Assembly: GCF_900101175.1 (NCBI RefSeq)
Contig: NZ_FNFQ01000001.1
Coordinates: 186,001 to 250,000 of the forward strand
DNA: 64,000 bases
Reading direction: 5' to 3'
DNA from: Stenotrophomonas pavanii
GTDB lineage: Bacteria; Pseudomonadota; Gammaproteobacteria; Xanthomonadales; Xanthomonadaceae
Shown here: piece by piece, positions 9,048 to 17,735 of the stretch
How positions within the stretch are numbered: position 1 is the stretch's first letter
Layout of the letters: every line of letters begins with the position of its first letter
Made by a program: the position numbers and the translations under genes
The notes under the pieces: generated by a model
What the model saw: the letters and a program-made list of their open reading frames with translations, nothing else
What the model was told of the DNA's origin: nothing
The model's database searches: none

Positions 9048-10721
9048 TCACGCTTCGCGCACCAGGACCCCATCACGCAACCGGTACTGCGCGTCGACCA
9101 CGCCGTCGGGCAGATCGTCGTGGGTGATCATCACCAGGCTGCGCCCGTCCAGCAGGCCGGAAAGGTCCTGCAGCAGCGCGCGCGCCGTATCCACGTCGAG
9201 GCCCTCGGTCGGTTCGTCCAGCAGCAGGATCGGCGCAGCGCGCAGCAGCGCGCGCGCCAGCGCCAGCCGCCGTGCCTGGCCGGCCGACATCGTCGCGCCG
9301 TTCTCGCCCACCCACGCCTGCAGGCCACCGTTGCGCTCGGCCCATTCCCCCAGGCGCACGCGGCGCAGCACTGCCCACAATGCGGCGTCACTGGCCTCGG
9401 GATCACCCAGCCGCAGGTTCTCGGCCACGCTGCCGGCAAACACCGGCGCGTTCTGTGGCAGCCACGCAAGCTGTCGGTGCCACTCGGCCTGGGCCACGTC
9501 GCGCAGGTCGCGGCCACCATAGGTGATTCGCCCGTGCTGCGGGTCCCACAGCCGCAGCAGCAGGCTGGACAGCGTGGTCTTGCCGCTGCCGCTGTCGCCG
9601 CGGATGGCGATGCGTTCCCCCGGTGCCAGGGTCAACTGCAGGCCGGACAACACCGGCCGCGCGGCACCCGGCCACTGGAAATGCACGTCATCCCAGTGCA
9701 CGCGCGCCGCCTGCGGCACCGGCTGCGGTACCTGGGGATCCTCCACCGCCGGGGGCTGCCCGACGATGGCCTGCAGGCGATCAGCGGCGATGCGCCCGGA
9801 CTGCAGCGACTGCCAGGCCAGGCCCATGCCGGCCCACAATTCAATCAGCGCCACCGTCAGGAACACGAGGCCCGCAGCCATCTCCGCTGCAATGCGCTGC
9901 TGTTCGGCTGCGTGCAGGGCCAGCGCCAGCATCGCCACCAGGCCCAGTCCGGCAACCAGGCCGTGCAGGGTCGAGGCCGCGATCAGGCGCCAGCGGCGGC
10001 GGCGATCACGCGAGGCCAGCTGCTTGGCCGCCACGCGCACCTTCAATTGCCACGCTGCATTGGCGTGCAGCGCGGCCAGGTCGCCGGCGCCTTCCAGCCC
10101 TTCAAAGGCCGCGGTCCGCAATGCGGCGCGATGCGCGGCGCGGTCGGCCTCTTCATCGTCACGCCCCCGCACGCCCAGCCATGGCACGCCGAAGGCGATC
10201 AGCACCGCCAGCACCGCCAGCAGCAGCGCCGCCGACGGCAGGATCAGCGCCGCCGATGCCACCGCGACCAGCGACAGCGCCGCCAATGCCAGCAGTGGCC
10301 CGATCGCACGCACCAGCAGGCCGTCCACTTCGCCGATGTCGCCCAGCAGCCGGGCCAGCAGCTCGCCGGTGCGGGTAGCACCCAGCCGCGCCGGTGCCAG
10401 TGGCAGCGCGCGGCGGAAGAACCACACGCGCAGATCGCGGGCGATGCGCAGGGTGGCATCGTGGCCGATCAGCTTTTCGAAGTAGCGCGACACGATGCGC
10501 GCCATGGTCAGGCCGCGGATGCCCGCCGACGGCGAGAAGAAATTGAAGCCCTGGCCGAGGCCGGCCGCACCGGCCAGCGCGGCCGCAGTGAGGAACCCAC
10601 CGGACAGGCCCAGCAGAGCGGTGCCGGCCAGCATCGTGGTCCACAGCAGCAGGACGGTCAGCAGCAGGCGCGGGCGATGGCGCAGGAACACCGCGCGAAG
10701 CGTATCGGGTGAACGGCTCAT
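9048..10721 (-). CDS. cydC: Glutathione/cysteine ABC exporter subunit CydC
   Basis: Half of the heterodimeric CydDC exporter, which moves reduced thiols to the periplasm and is needed to assemble cytochrome bd. The 557-residue protein has an N-terminal membrane domain of about six segments and a C-terminal ATPase with Walker A GDSGSGKTT, signature [13 protein letters not shown] and Walker B ILLLDEPTEGLD. The ATG at 10721 overlaps the cydD stop (ATGA). The cydDC pair is divergent from cydABX. Confidence 0.94.
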   Translation of the reverse strand: MSRSPDTLRAVFLRHRPRLLLTVLLLWTTMLAGTALLGLSGGFLTAAALAGAAGLGQGFNFFSPSAGIRGLTMARIVSRYFEKLIGHDATLRIARDLRVWFFRRALPLAPARLGATRTGELLARLLGDIGEVDGLLVRAIGPLLALAALSLVAVASAALILPSAALLLAVLAVLIAFGVPWLGVRGRDDEEADRAAHRAALRTAAFEGLEGAGDLAALHANAAWQLKVRVAAKQLASRDRRRRWRLIAASTLHGLVAGLGLVAMLALALHAAEQQRIAAEMAAGLVFLTVALIELWAGMGLAWQSLQSGRIAADRLQAIVGQPPAVEDPQVPQPVPQAARVHWDDVHFQWPGAARPVLSGLQLTLAPGERIAIRGDSGSGKTTLSSLLLRLWDPQHGRITYGGRDLRDVAQAEWHRQLAWLPQNAPVFAGSVAENLRLGDPEASDAALWAVLRRVRLGEWAERNGGLQAWVGENGATMSAGQARRLALARALLRAAPILLLDEPTEGLDVDTARALLQDLSGLLDGRSLVMITHDDLPDGVVDAQYRLRDGVLVREA

Positions 10722-12463
10722 GCGCGCACCGCCTGTGCTGGTTCCAGCAGACGCCCTTCCGGCAACAGCAGGCAGCGGTCGGCCCAGGCGATCACGGCCG
10801 GGCTGTGGGTGGCAACCACCACGCTGCGGCCACGCGCATAGGCCGCCAGGCTGCGCAGCAACGCGGCTTCGGTGTCGGCATCCAGGAACGCGGTGGGCTC
10901 GTCCAGCAGCAGCACCTGCGGGTCCCGCAGCAACAGCCGGGCCAGGCCGATACGGCGCGCCTCGCCACCGGACAGGCCGAAGCCGCGCTCGCCGATCACC
11001 GTGTCCAGCCCCTGCGGCAGGCGCTGGGCAAACTGCACTACCTGCGCGGCCTCGGCGACCGCGCGCAGGCGCGCCTCGCTGGCACCGGGATCGGCCAGGC
11101 GCAGGTTGTCGGCGATGCTGCCGTGGAACAGGTACGGCCGCTGGCTGGCATAGGCCACCTGTACGCCCGGCCGCACCTGCAGCTTGCCGGCACGGGGTGG
11201 CAACCACCCGGCCAGCGCCTCCAGCAACGTGCTCTTGCCGGAACCGCTGGGACCGACCAGCGCCAGGCGCTGGCCCGGTTCCAACAGCACGTCCAGATCC
11301 CGCAGCACATCCTGCGGCGCCCCCAGCGGGCGCAGTACCAGCCCTTGCGCCTGCAGCGGCGGCAACGCGGCCTCGGCCGGCTCCACCGCGAGCGGCACAG
11401 CCTCGCTTTCGATCAGGCCCTGCTCGTCCGGCAGCGACTGCAGCAGGCGTTCCACTTCGGCGGCGGCGGCCAGTGCATTGGCGCGGTCGTGGTAGTGCGC
11501 GGCCAGCCGGCGCAGCGGCGCGTAGAACTCCGGCGCCAGCAACAGGCAGAACAGGCCCGCGCCCAGTGTCGGCACCGCTGTGTGCAGCGACATCATGCCC
11601 AAGTAGCTCAGGCCCAGGTACAGCGCCACCATCGCCACGCTCACCGAGGCGAAGAACTCCAGCACCGTAGACGACAGGAAGGCGATGCGCAGCACCTTCA
11701 GGGTGCGCACGCGCACGCCTTCGGCGGCGGCCTCCACGCCGGCCAGTTCGGCGTCACCGCGACCATACAGGCGCAGCAGGCCCAGGCCTTTGATGCGATC
11801 GGCGAAATGGCCACTCATCCGCGCCAGCTCCCCCAACTGGGCGCGGCCAGCGGCTTCGGCGCCCCACCCCACCAGCATCATGAAGAACGGCACCAGCGGC
11901 GCGGTGAACAGCAGGATCAGCGCCACCACCCAGTCAACCCAGGCGACTGCGGCCAGGATCAGCAGCGGCACCACCACCACTTCGGTGCGCACCGGCAGGA
12001 ACCCGCTGTAATAGCTCTCGATCGCATCACCGTGATGCAGCATCAGTTCGCCCAGTTCGCCGGTGCGGCGCTGGCGCAGCCACAGTGGTCCATGGCCGAG
12101 CAGGCGCGCGAACACGCGCTCACGCAGGGCCAGCCGCGCGGCATCGGCCACATCGCCGGCGGCCGCCTGGGTGGCGCTGCCCAGCAGCGTGCGCAGCACC
12201 AGGATCACCGCCAGCCCTGCCAGCACCGGCAGCCCCGAGGCCAGCGGCGCGCGCTCCACCAGCACCTGCTGCACCAGCCAGGCGATGGCAGCCGCCTGGC
12301 CGATCAACAGGGCGCCGGACAGGCTGATGCACATCGCCGCCAGGCGCTGGCGGCCGCGCGCGGGCCGTGCCAGATCGGCCAGCCATGCACTGCGGGCGCG
12401 CCGCTGGCGGGTCGTTTCGGCGTCCTGGGACAGGCCGTCAGGGGTCGGTTCGGCGGCGCTCAA
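10718..12463 (-). CDS. cydD: Glutathione/cysteine ABC exporter subunit CydD
   Basis: Partner of CydC. Six membrane segments precede an ATPase domain with GPSGSGKST, signature LSGGEARRIGLAR and LLLDEPTAFLD. The start is uncertain. I prefer the TTG at 12463 (protein LSAAEPTPDGLSQ) because the upstream in-frame residues look non-coding. A GTG at 12520 would add 19 residues. No convincing ribosome site precedes either, so the N-terminus should be treated as approximate. It is the first gene of cydDC and shares its upstream region with cydA. Confidence 0.92.
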   Translation of the reverse strand: MSAAEPTPDGLSQDAETTRQRRARSAWLADLARPARGRQRLAAMCISLSGALLIGQAAAIAWLVQQVLVERAPLASGLPVLAGLAVILVLRTLLGSATQAAAGDVADAARLALRERVFARLLGHGPLWLRQRRTGELGELMLHHGDAIESYYSGFLPVRTEVVVVPLLILAAVAWVDWVVALILLFTAPLVPFFMMLVGWGAEAAGRAQLGELARMSGHFADRIKGLGLLRLYGRGDAELAGVEAAAEGVRVRTLKVLRIAFLSSTVLEFFASVSVAMVALYLGLSYLGMMSLHTAVPTLGAGLFCLLLAPEFYAPLRRLAAHYHDRANALAAAAEVERLLQSLPDEQGLIESEAVPLAVEPAEAALPPLQAQGLVLRPLGAPQDVLRDLDVLLEPGQRLALVGPSGSGKSTLLEALAGWLPPRAGKLQVRPGVQVAYASQRPYLFHGSIADNLRLADPGASEARLRAVAEAAQVVQFAQRLPQGLDTVIGERGFGLSGGEARRIGLARLLLRDPQVLLLDEPTAFLDADTEAALLRSLAAYARGRSVVVATHSPAVIAWADRCLLLPEGRLLEPAQAVRA

Positions 12464-12587
12464 GGGGTCTTCACGGCAAACAGGGGAGACACGGCATTGT
12501 AGGCGCAGGCAACCGCCCACCCCTGCGGCCGGCGGTCGCAGTCTTCATCAGGTTGGCATACGATCAACCGGGGCACCTGTTCATACA

Positions 12588-12629
12588 TTGATCTGGATCA
12601 AGGCTGTTTGAAGTAGTCGGTCACATCAT
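12588..12629 (+). promoter_or_regulatory. FNR/ANR box with candidate class II promoter for cydABX
   Basis: The 14-bp sequence TTGAT-CTGG-ATCAA at 12588-12601 is a perfect match to the FNR/ANR consensus. Its centre is at 12594.5. A -10-like CATCAT at 12624-12629 (four of six consensus matches) puts the start of transcription near 12636, so the box would be centred at about -41.5, the classic activating position. It lies about 125 bp from the preferred cydD start, and could affect both units. Confidence 0.75.
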
Positions 12630-12691
12630 TCACGTCGTAGACCACCCTTCCCGCCACCTGCAACGGCACTATCCAACGAGGTAGCCAGGCC

Positions 12692-14281
12692 ATGATTGAT
12701 CAGACAGTCGTAGAACTGTCGCGGCTGCAATTCGCGCTGACCGCGATGTACCACTTCCTATTCGTACCGCTCACCCTCGGCCTGTCCTTCATGGTGGCCA
12801 TCATGGAGAGCGTGTACGTGATGACCGGCAAGGAGATCTGGCGCAGGATGACCCTGTTCTGGGGCGTCCTGTTCGGCATCAACTTCGCCATGGGCGTCGC
12901 CACCGGCATCGTCATGGAATTCCAGTTCGGCATGAACTGGTCGTACTACAGCCACTACGTGGGTGACATCTTCGGTGCGCCGCTGGCCATCGAAGGCCTG
13001 ATGGCCTTCTTCCTGGAAGCCACCTTCGTCGGCCTGTTCTTCTTCGGCTGGAACCGCCTGACCAAGGTCAAGCACCTGATGGTGACCTGGCTGATGGCGC
13101 TGGGTACCAACCTGTCGGCGATCTGGATCCTGGTCGCCAACGGCTGGATGCAGAACCCGACCGGTGCGGTGTTCAACCCGGAAACCATGCGCATGGAAGT
13201 GGTCGACTTCATGGCGGTGGTGTTCAACCCGGTGGCGCAGGCCAAGTTCGTGCACACCGTCAGCGCCGGCTACGTGACCGGTGCGGTGTTCGTGATGGCG
13301 ATCAGCGCCCTGTTCCTGCTGCGCAACAAGCACAAGGACCTGGCCCGTCGTTCGTTCGCGGTGGCCGCAGCGTTCGGCCTGCTGTCGTCGCTGTCTGTGG
13401 TGGTGCTGGGTGACGAGAGCGGCTACGCCGCCAGCGAACACCAGAAGATGAAGCTGGCCGCGATCGAAGCGATGTGGGAGACCGAGCGTGCGCCGGCCGA
13501 CTTCACCGCCTTCGGCATTCCCAACCAGACCACCCACCAGAACGATTACGCGGTGAAGATCCCCTACCTGATGGGCCTGATCGCCACCCGTTCGTTGAAC
13601 CAGCCGATCCCGGGCATCCTGGAGCTGGTCGAGCGCGCCGAACACCGCGTGCGTGGTGGCCAGCTGGCCTACGGTGCGCTGGAACGCCTGCGTTCCAACA
13701 AGAACGACCTCGAAGCGCGCGAGATGTTCGACCGCCACTGGCAGGACCTGGGCCACGGCCTGCTGCTCAAGCGCTACCGCGATGACATCCTCAACGCCAC
13801 CCCGCAGGAGATCTCGCAGGCGGCGATGGACACCGTGCCGCGCGTGATGCCGCTGTTCTGGACCTTCCGCGTGATGGCCGGCCTGGGCTTCTACCTGATC
13901 GCCTTCTTCGCGCTGGCGTTCTACTACTCGTGCCGCAACAACTTCCAGGACAAGCGCTGGTTCCTCAAGCTGGCCCTGTGGACGCTGCCGGCACCGTGGA
14001 TCGCGATCGAGTGCGGCTGGTTCGTCGCCGAATACGGCCGCCAGCCGTGGGCGGTCGATGGCGTGCTGCCGACCTTCTATGCGGCATCGGGCCTGGCCCT
14101 GCATGAAATCGTGCTGACCCTGGCCGGCTTCACCGCGATCTACACCGCACTGATCGTGGTCGAGATCAAGCTGATGCTCAAGGCGATCCGCAAGGGTCCG
14201 GACGAACTGCTGCCGTCGCTGCAGTCGCCCCAGCCGCATGCTTCCCACAATGCCTCGGCGCCCGCCGCCGGCCAGGCCTGA
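12692..14281 (+). CDS. cydA: Cytochrome bd ubiquinol oxidase subunit I
   Basis: Quinol-oxidising subunit of the high-affinity terminal oxidase. The 529-residue protein aligns at its N-terminus with E. coli CydA (VELSRLQFALTAMYHFLF). The heme ligands His21 and His188 correspond to E. coli His19 and His186. The long periplasmic Q-loop after GIPNQTTHQND is present, so it is the long-loop form. It is first in cydABX, behind an ANR box, which fits induction when oxygen is low. Confidence 0.97.
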   Translation: MIDQTVVELSRLQFALTAMYHFLFVPLTLGLSFMVAIMESVYVMTGKEIWRRMTLFWGVLFGINFAMGVATGIVMEFQFGMNWSYYSHYVGDIFGAPLAIEGLMAFFLEATFVGLFFFGWNRLTKVKHLMVTWLMALGTNLSAIWILVANGWMQNPTGAVFNPETMRMEVVDFMAVVFNPVAQAKFVHTVSAGYVTGAVFVMAISALFLLRNKHKDLARRSFAVAAAFGLLSSLSVVVLGDESGYAASEHQKMKLAAIEAMWETERAPADFTAFGIPNQTTHQNDYAVKIPYLMGLIATRSLNQPIPGILELVERAEHRVRGGQLAYGALERLRSNKNDLEAREMFDRHWQDLGHGLLLKRYRDDILNATPQEISQAAMDTVPRVMPLFWTFRVMAGLGFYLIAFFALAFYYSCRNNFQDKRWFLKLALWTLPAPWIAIECGWFVAEYGRQPWAVDGVLPTFYAASGLALHEIVLTLAGFTAIYTALIVVEIKLMLKAIRKGPDELLPSLQSPQPHASHNASAPAAGQA

Positions 14282-14296
14282 GGCAGGAGAACCAAG

Positions 14297-15448
14297 ATGG
14301 ACTTCATTCTTCTGGACTACACCACGCTGCGCGTGATCTGGTGGCTGCTGCTCGGCATCCTGCTGATCGGTTTTGCCGTGATGGACGGCTTCGACCTGGG
14401 CGTGGGCACCCTGCTGCCCTTCGTCGCCCGCAACGATGCCGAACGCCGCCGGGTGATCAACACCATCGGCCCGGTCTGGGAAGGCAACCAGGTGTGGCTG
14501 ATCCTGGGCGGCGGTGCGATCTTCGCCGCCTGGCCGCCGCTGTATGCGGTCAGCTTCTCGGGCTTCTACCTGGCGATGTTCGTGATCCTGTTCGCGCTGA
14601 TCCTGCGCCCGGTCGGCTTCAAGTTCCGCAGCAAGATGCCGAGCGAGCGCTGGCGCAACACCTGGGACTGGGCGCTGTTCATCGGCGGCTTCATCCCGGC
14701 GCTGATCATGGGCGTGGCGGTGGGCAACGTGGTGCTGGGCGTGCCGTTCCACTTCGATGACAGCATGCGCATCTTCTACACCGGCTCGTTCTTCGGCCTG
14801 TTGATGCCCTTCGCGCTGCTGGCCGGCCTGCTCAGCGTGTCGATGCTGGTCGCCCACGGTGCCGCCATGCTGGTGCTGAAGACCGATGGCCCGGTGGCCG
14901 AGCGTGCCGCCCGCTTCGGCAGCATCGCGGCGATCATCGCCTTCGTGCTGTTCGCGGTGGGCGGCGCCTGGGTGGCCTTCGGCCTGCCGGGTTACCAGAT
15001 CACCTCGCAGGTGGTTACCGATGGCGCCACCAATCCGTTGCTGAAGACCGCCGAACTCGGCGCCGCCGGTGGCTGGATGCGCAACTACAGCGCGATGCCG
15101 GCCACGATCCTGGCCCCGCTGCTCGGCCTGGCCGGCCTGCTGGCCAGTGCGGCGCTGCTGCGGGCCCGTCGCGGCGGACTGGCGTTCATCGCTTCGGGTG
15201 CGGCCATCGCCGGCATCATCCTGACCGTCGGTTTCGCCATCTTCCCGTTCCTGCTGCCGTCCTCGAGCCAGCCCACCTCCAGCCTGACCGTGTGGGATGC
15301 CTCGTCCAGCCACCTGACCCTGTGGATCATGCTGCTGGCCACGGCGGTGTTCCTGCCGATCATCCTCGCCTACACCACCTGGGTGTACCGCGTGCTGAAG
15401 GGCAAGACCACCACCGAAGAGATGGGCAACAACCCGAACGCCTACTGA
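14297..15448 (+). CDS. cydB: Cytochrome bd ubiquinol oxidase subunit II
   Basis: The 383-residue partner of CydA, with about eight membrane segments. The N-terminal region contains [18 protein letters not shown] and the family's [24 protein letters not shown]. Length is normal and the sequence is unbroken. It starts 15 bp after cydA with an AGGAG site, and is followed by a hairpin and cydX. Confidence 0.97.
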   Translation: MDFILLDYTTLRVIWWLLLGILLIGFAVMDGFDLGVGTLLPFVARNDAERRRVINTIGPVWEGNQVWLILGGGAIFAAWPPLYAVSFSGFYLAMFVILFALILRPVGFKFRSKMPSERWRNTWDWALFIGGFIPALIMGVAVGNVVLGVPFHFDDSMRIFYTGSFFGLLMPFALLAGLLSVSMLVAHGAAMLVLKTDGPVAERAARFGSIAAIIAFVLFAVGGAWVAFGLPGYQITSQVVTDGATNPLLKTAELGAAGGWMRNYSAMPATILAPLLGLAGLLASAALLRARRGGLAFIASGAAIAGIILTVGFAIFPFLLPSSSQPTSSLTVWDASSSHLTLWIMLLATAVFLPIILAYTTWVYRVLKGKTTTEEMGNNPNAY

Positions 15449-15453
15449 TTGCC

Positions 15454-15480
15454 GGTGTGCCGGCCGACCGCCGGCACACC
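15454..15480 (+). repeat. Intercistronic hairpin between cydB and cydX
   Basis: A perfect 11-bp stem, GGTGTGCCGGC paired with GCCGGCACACC around a CGACC loop, lies between the cydB stop and the cydX ribosome site. There is no T-run, so it is not a standard terminator; it resembles a REP unit without the GTAG end. Confidence 0.75.
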
Positions 15481-15501
15481 CTTGAACTAAGGAGATTGAC
15501 C

Positions 15502-15618
15502 ATGTGGTACTTCGCCTGGATTCTCGGTGCCGGTCTCGCCTCGACGGTGGCCATCCTCAACGGCATGTGGTTCGAAGCCCGCGAGCAGAACCGCATCGAG
15601 AAGGAAAATCGTCGCTGA
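15502..15618 (+). CDS. cydX: Cytochrome bd small subunit CydX
   Basis: A 38-residue single-span membrane protein beginning MWYFAWILGAGLAST, the conserved CydX/YbgT start. The charged tail REQNRIEKENRR is cytoplasmic. CydX stabilises the heme environment of the oxidase. A strong AAGGAG site lies eight bases before the ATG. It is the last gene of the cyd operon. Confidence 0.95.
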   Translation: MWYFAWILGAGLASTVAILNGMWFEAREQNRIEKENRR

Positions 15619-15632
15619 GCTGTAAAAAAACC

Positions 15633-15661
15633 TTGCCGCCCTGGCCTTCACACGGTATCTT
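15633..15661 (+). promoter_or_regulatory. Promoter of first tRNA-Pro gene
   Basis: TTGCCG and TATCTT are separated by 17 bp, followed by a GC-rich discriminator (AGGCGGCT) before the tRNA. The second tRNA copy has the same layout. Confidence 0.6.
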
Positions 15662-15673
15662 AGGCGGCTCCTT

Positions 15674-15750
<77 letters not shown>

Positions 15751-15767
15751 CTTCGGTGGTCGCATTG

Positions 15768-15797
15768 AAGCCTGGTGAAGTCATCCAGGCTTTTTTG
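15768..15797 (+). terminator. Intrinsic terminator after first tRNA-Pro
   Basis: AGCCTGG and CCAGGCT form a 7-bp stem followed directly by a run of six T. Confidence 0.85.
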
Positions 15798-15847
15798 TTC
15801 CCTGAAGTGACACCGCTTCGGCAGTGTGAAGGAACAGCATTTACCCC

Positions 15848-15876
15848 TTGCCGCCACCGGGGTGAATCGCTAGAAT
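15848..15876 (+). promoter_or_regulatory. Promoter of second tRNA-Pro gene
   Basis: TTGCCG, 17 bp, then TAGAAT, again followed by AGGCGGCTCC before the tRNA. Spacing and discriminator match the first copy, so each tRNA seems to be transcribed independently. Confidence 0.62.
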
Positions 15877-15889
15877 AGGCGGCTCCCTT

Positions 15890-15966
<77 letters not shown>

Positions 15967-15985
15967 CTTTGGTGGTCACCAAGAA

Positions 15986-16021
15986 GCCTGGAAGACGTCA
16001 CTGTCCTCCGGGTTTTTTTTG
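15986..16021 (+). terminator. Intrinsic terminator after second tRNA-Pro
   Basis: CCTGGA pairs with TCCGGG (one G-T pair), continued by GAC/GTC after one mismatch, and is followed by eight T. Confidence 0.78.
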
Positions 16022-16188
16022 TATCAGCCGCCAGGCCGCCCGCATGACGGGACCTTGCCGGAGCGCGCACGTACAATGGCCGCGCTGCCGGCTTGCCTGC
16101 AGCCACTCCCCCACCTGCCGCTTCGGCGTAGACCGATGCCGGCGCTGCATGCCATTGCCCGGGCATGCGACACCTGCAAGGACCACCG

Positions 16189-17394
16189 ATGAGTTCCTCC
16201 CCTTCCGATTCGCCGTCGCTGCTGCACGGGCGCGTGCTGGCTTTCGCCGCCATCCTGCTGGCCGCGATCAACCTGCGCACGGCAGTCACCTCGATCACGC
16301 CACTGCTGGACGTGCTCGGCCAGCAGTTCGGCTTCGGCACCACCATGACCGGCGTGCTGGGCATGCTGCCGACCGCCTCGTTCGCGCTGTTCGGCGTGGC
16401 CACGCCGGCGCTGGCGCGGCGCCTGGGCCTGGAACGCACCACGCTGCTGGCGATGGTGATGGCGATGGCCGGCCTGCTGCTGCGCTCCAGCGCCGGCAAC
16501 GTCGACACGCTGCTGCTCGGTTCGGTCGTGGCGCTGGCCGGCATGGGCATCGGCAACGTGGTGGTCCCGCCGCTGGTGAAGCGCTACTTCGCCAACAAGG
16601 TCGGCACCATGAGCACCCTGTACATCAGCGTGCTGCAGCTGGGCACGATGCTGCCGGCATTGCTGGCGGTGCCGGTGGCCAATGCGGCCGGCTGGCGGGT
16701 CTCGCTGGGCATGTGGGCGCTGCTGGCGCTCGCCGCTGCACTGCCATGGCTGCTGCTGGCCAGGCGCGCACCGGCGCCGCAGGCCGACGCCACCGATCCG
16801 GCCGCGCAGCCGCACGGCAGGGTCTGGCGCACGTCACTGGGCTGGAGCATGACGCTGATGTTCGGCATGACCTCGCTGATGACCTATTCGATGTTCACCT
16901 GGCTGCCGCGCATCGTGGTCGAAGCCGGCGGCACGCCCGCGTTCGGTGGCGTGATGGTGGCGGTGTTCTCCGCGTTGGGGCTGCTGCCGTCGCTGGTCAT
17001 CCCGTCGATGGCGGTGCGCATGCAGAACCCGTTCCCGCTGGTGCTGATCGGCTATTCCTCGTTCGTGATCGCGTTCGCCGGCCTGCTGCTGGCACCGATG
17101 AAGGCACCGCTGCTGTGGGCCTGCCTGCTCGGCGTGGGTCCGTCCACCTTCCCCCTGGCACTGACCCTGATCAACCTGCGCACCCGCACCCCGACCGGTT
17201 CGGCCGCGCTGTCCGGCTTCATGCAGGGCGTGGGCTACAGCTTTAGCTGCCTGGGCCCGTTCCTGGTCGGCTGGCTGCACACCGTCAGCACGGGCTGGAC
17301 CCTCCCGTTCAGCTTCCTGTTCGGCTGCGCCACGCTGATGCTGTGCGCCTCGTGGGTGGCCTGCAAGCCGCGCAAACTGGAAGATCTCTGGTAA
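16189..17394 (+). CDS. CynX/NimT family MFS transporter
   Basis: A 401-residue major facilitator with about twelve membrane segments. The first helix contains AFAAILLAAINLRTAVTSIT, typical of the cyanate permease CynX and 2-nitroimidazole exporter NimT branch (the NLRTAVTS motif). A CAAGGA site at 16177-16182 supports the ATG at 16189 over one eight codons upstream. A TACAAT -10-like hexamer lies at 16072-16077 without a clear -35. The substrate cannot be inferred; no cyanase or nitroreductase gene is near. Confidence 0.88.
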   Translation: MSSSPSDSPSLLHGRVLAFAAILLAAINLRTAVTSITPLLDVLGQQFGFGTTMTGVLGMLPTASFALFGVATPALARRLGLERTTLLAMVMAMAGLLLRSSAGNVDTLLLGSVVALAGMGIGNVVVPPLVKRYFANKVGTMSTLYISVLQLGTMLPALLAVPVANAAGWRVSLGMWALLALAAALPWLLLARRAPAPQADATDPAAQPHGRVWRTSLGWSMTLMFGMTSLMTYSMFTWLPRIVVEAGGTPAFGGVMVAVFSALGLLPSLVIPSMAVRMQNPFPLVLIGYSSFVIAFAGLLLAPMKAPLLWACLLGVGPSTFPLALTLINLRTRTPTGSAALSGFMQGVGYSFSCLGPFLVGWLHTVSTGWTLPFSFLFGCATLMLCASWVACKPRKLEDLW

Positions 17395-17735
17395 CCGGCC
17401 GGGGCCGCCAGACGGCCCCAGCTACCGCTCGTCAGCCACCCGGGGAATTTTGACGCCGGGCTGACAATTCCGGGCGGATAGTGCCCACGAATGCCCATCC
17501 TTGCCGCGTGCCGGCATCGGGCATGGGGGCGGCACCGCCGCCCAGGCCACCACTCGGTGTGCGGGGGACTCTCGTTTCAGACAAGACATTGCAGGTCGCT
17601 GTCCGGGTTGTATCCGTCTTCGCTGGGCGGGAATGCACGAAGGGAGTGACGCGGGCCACGGCCACGCCAAACGCTGGCATGTGATGTGCGTCACATTTTT
17701 CAGGTTGTCTGGTTTGGAAGCCAAGGGGGTCCCCA
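17395..17735. other. Intergenic leader region of the pga operon
   Basis: About 340 bp without a credible gene. Short reading frames here lack ribosome sites and family resemblance. I found no c-di-GMP riboswitch motifs and no clear sigma70 promoter. The only strong signal is the CRP/Clp-type palindrome near its right end. Confidence 0.6.
17680..17695 (+). promoter_or_regulatory. CRP/Clp-type binding site upstream of pgaA
   Basis: TGTGA-TGTGCG-TCACA is a perfect match to the CRP half-sites with the standard 6-bp spacer, and one further A/T pair flanks it. Xanthomonad Clp uses the same consensus. The centre is about 48 bp before the pgaA start codon, so a bound protein would sit on or just downstream of the promoter, or activate a very short leader. 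Confidence 0.7.

Noticed and set aside
12556..12568. Second FNR-like half-site (CGATCAACC) near the ANR box
   Set aside because: Only one half-site is recognisable; no partner at the proper spacing.
12758..15313. Long open frame on the minus strand opposite cydA and cydB
   Set aside because: Its translation is a low-complexity Gln/His/Arg/Ala-rich mirror of real genes, as expected in high-GC DNA. cydA and cydB opposite it are certain.
17481..17684. Possible small gene upstream of pgaA
   Set aside because: No ribosome site, Pro/Arg-rich composition typical of off-frame GC-rich DNA, and it ends inside the Clp-type site.
17395..17735. c-di-GMP riboswitch in the pga leader
   Set aside because: I looked for the conserved GEMM core and tetraloop-receptor motifs and did not find them.
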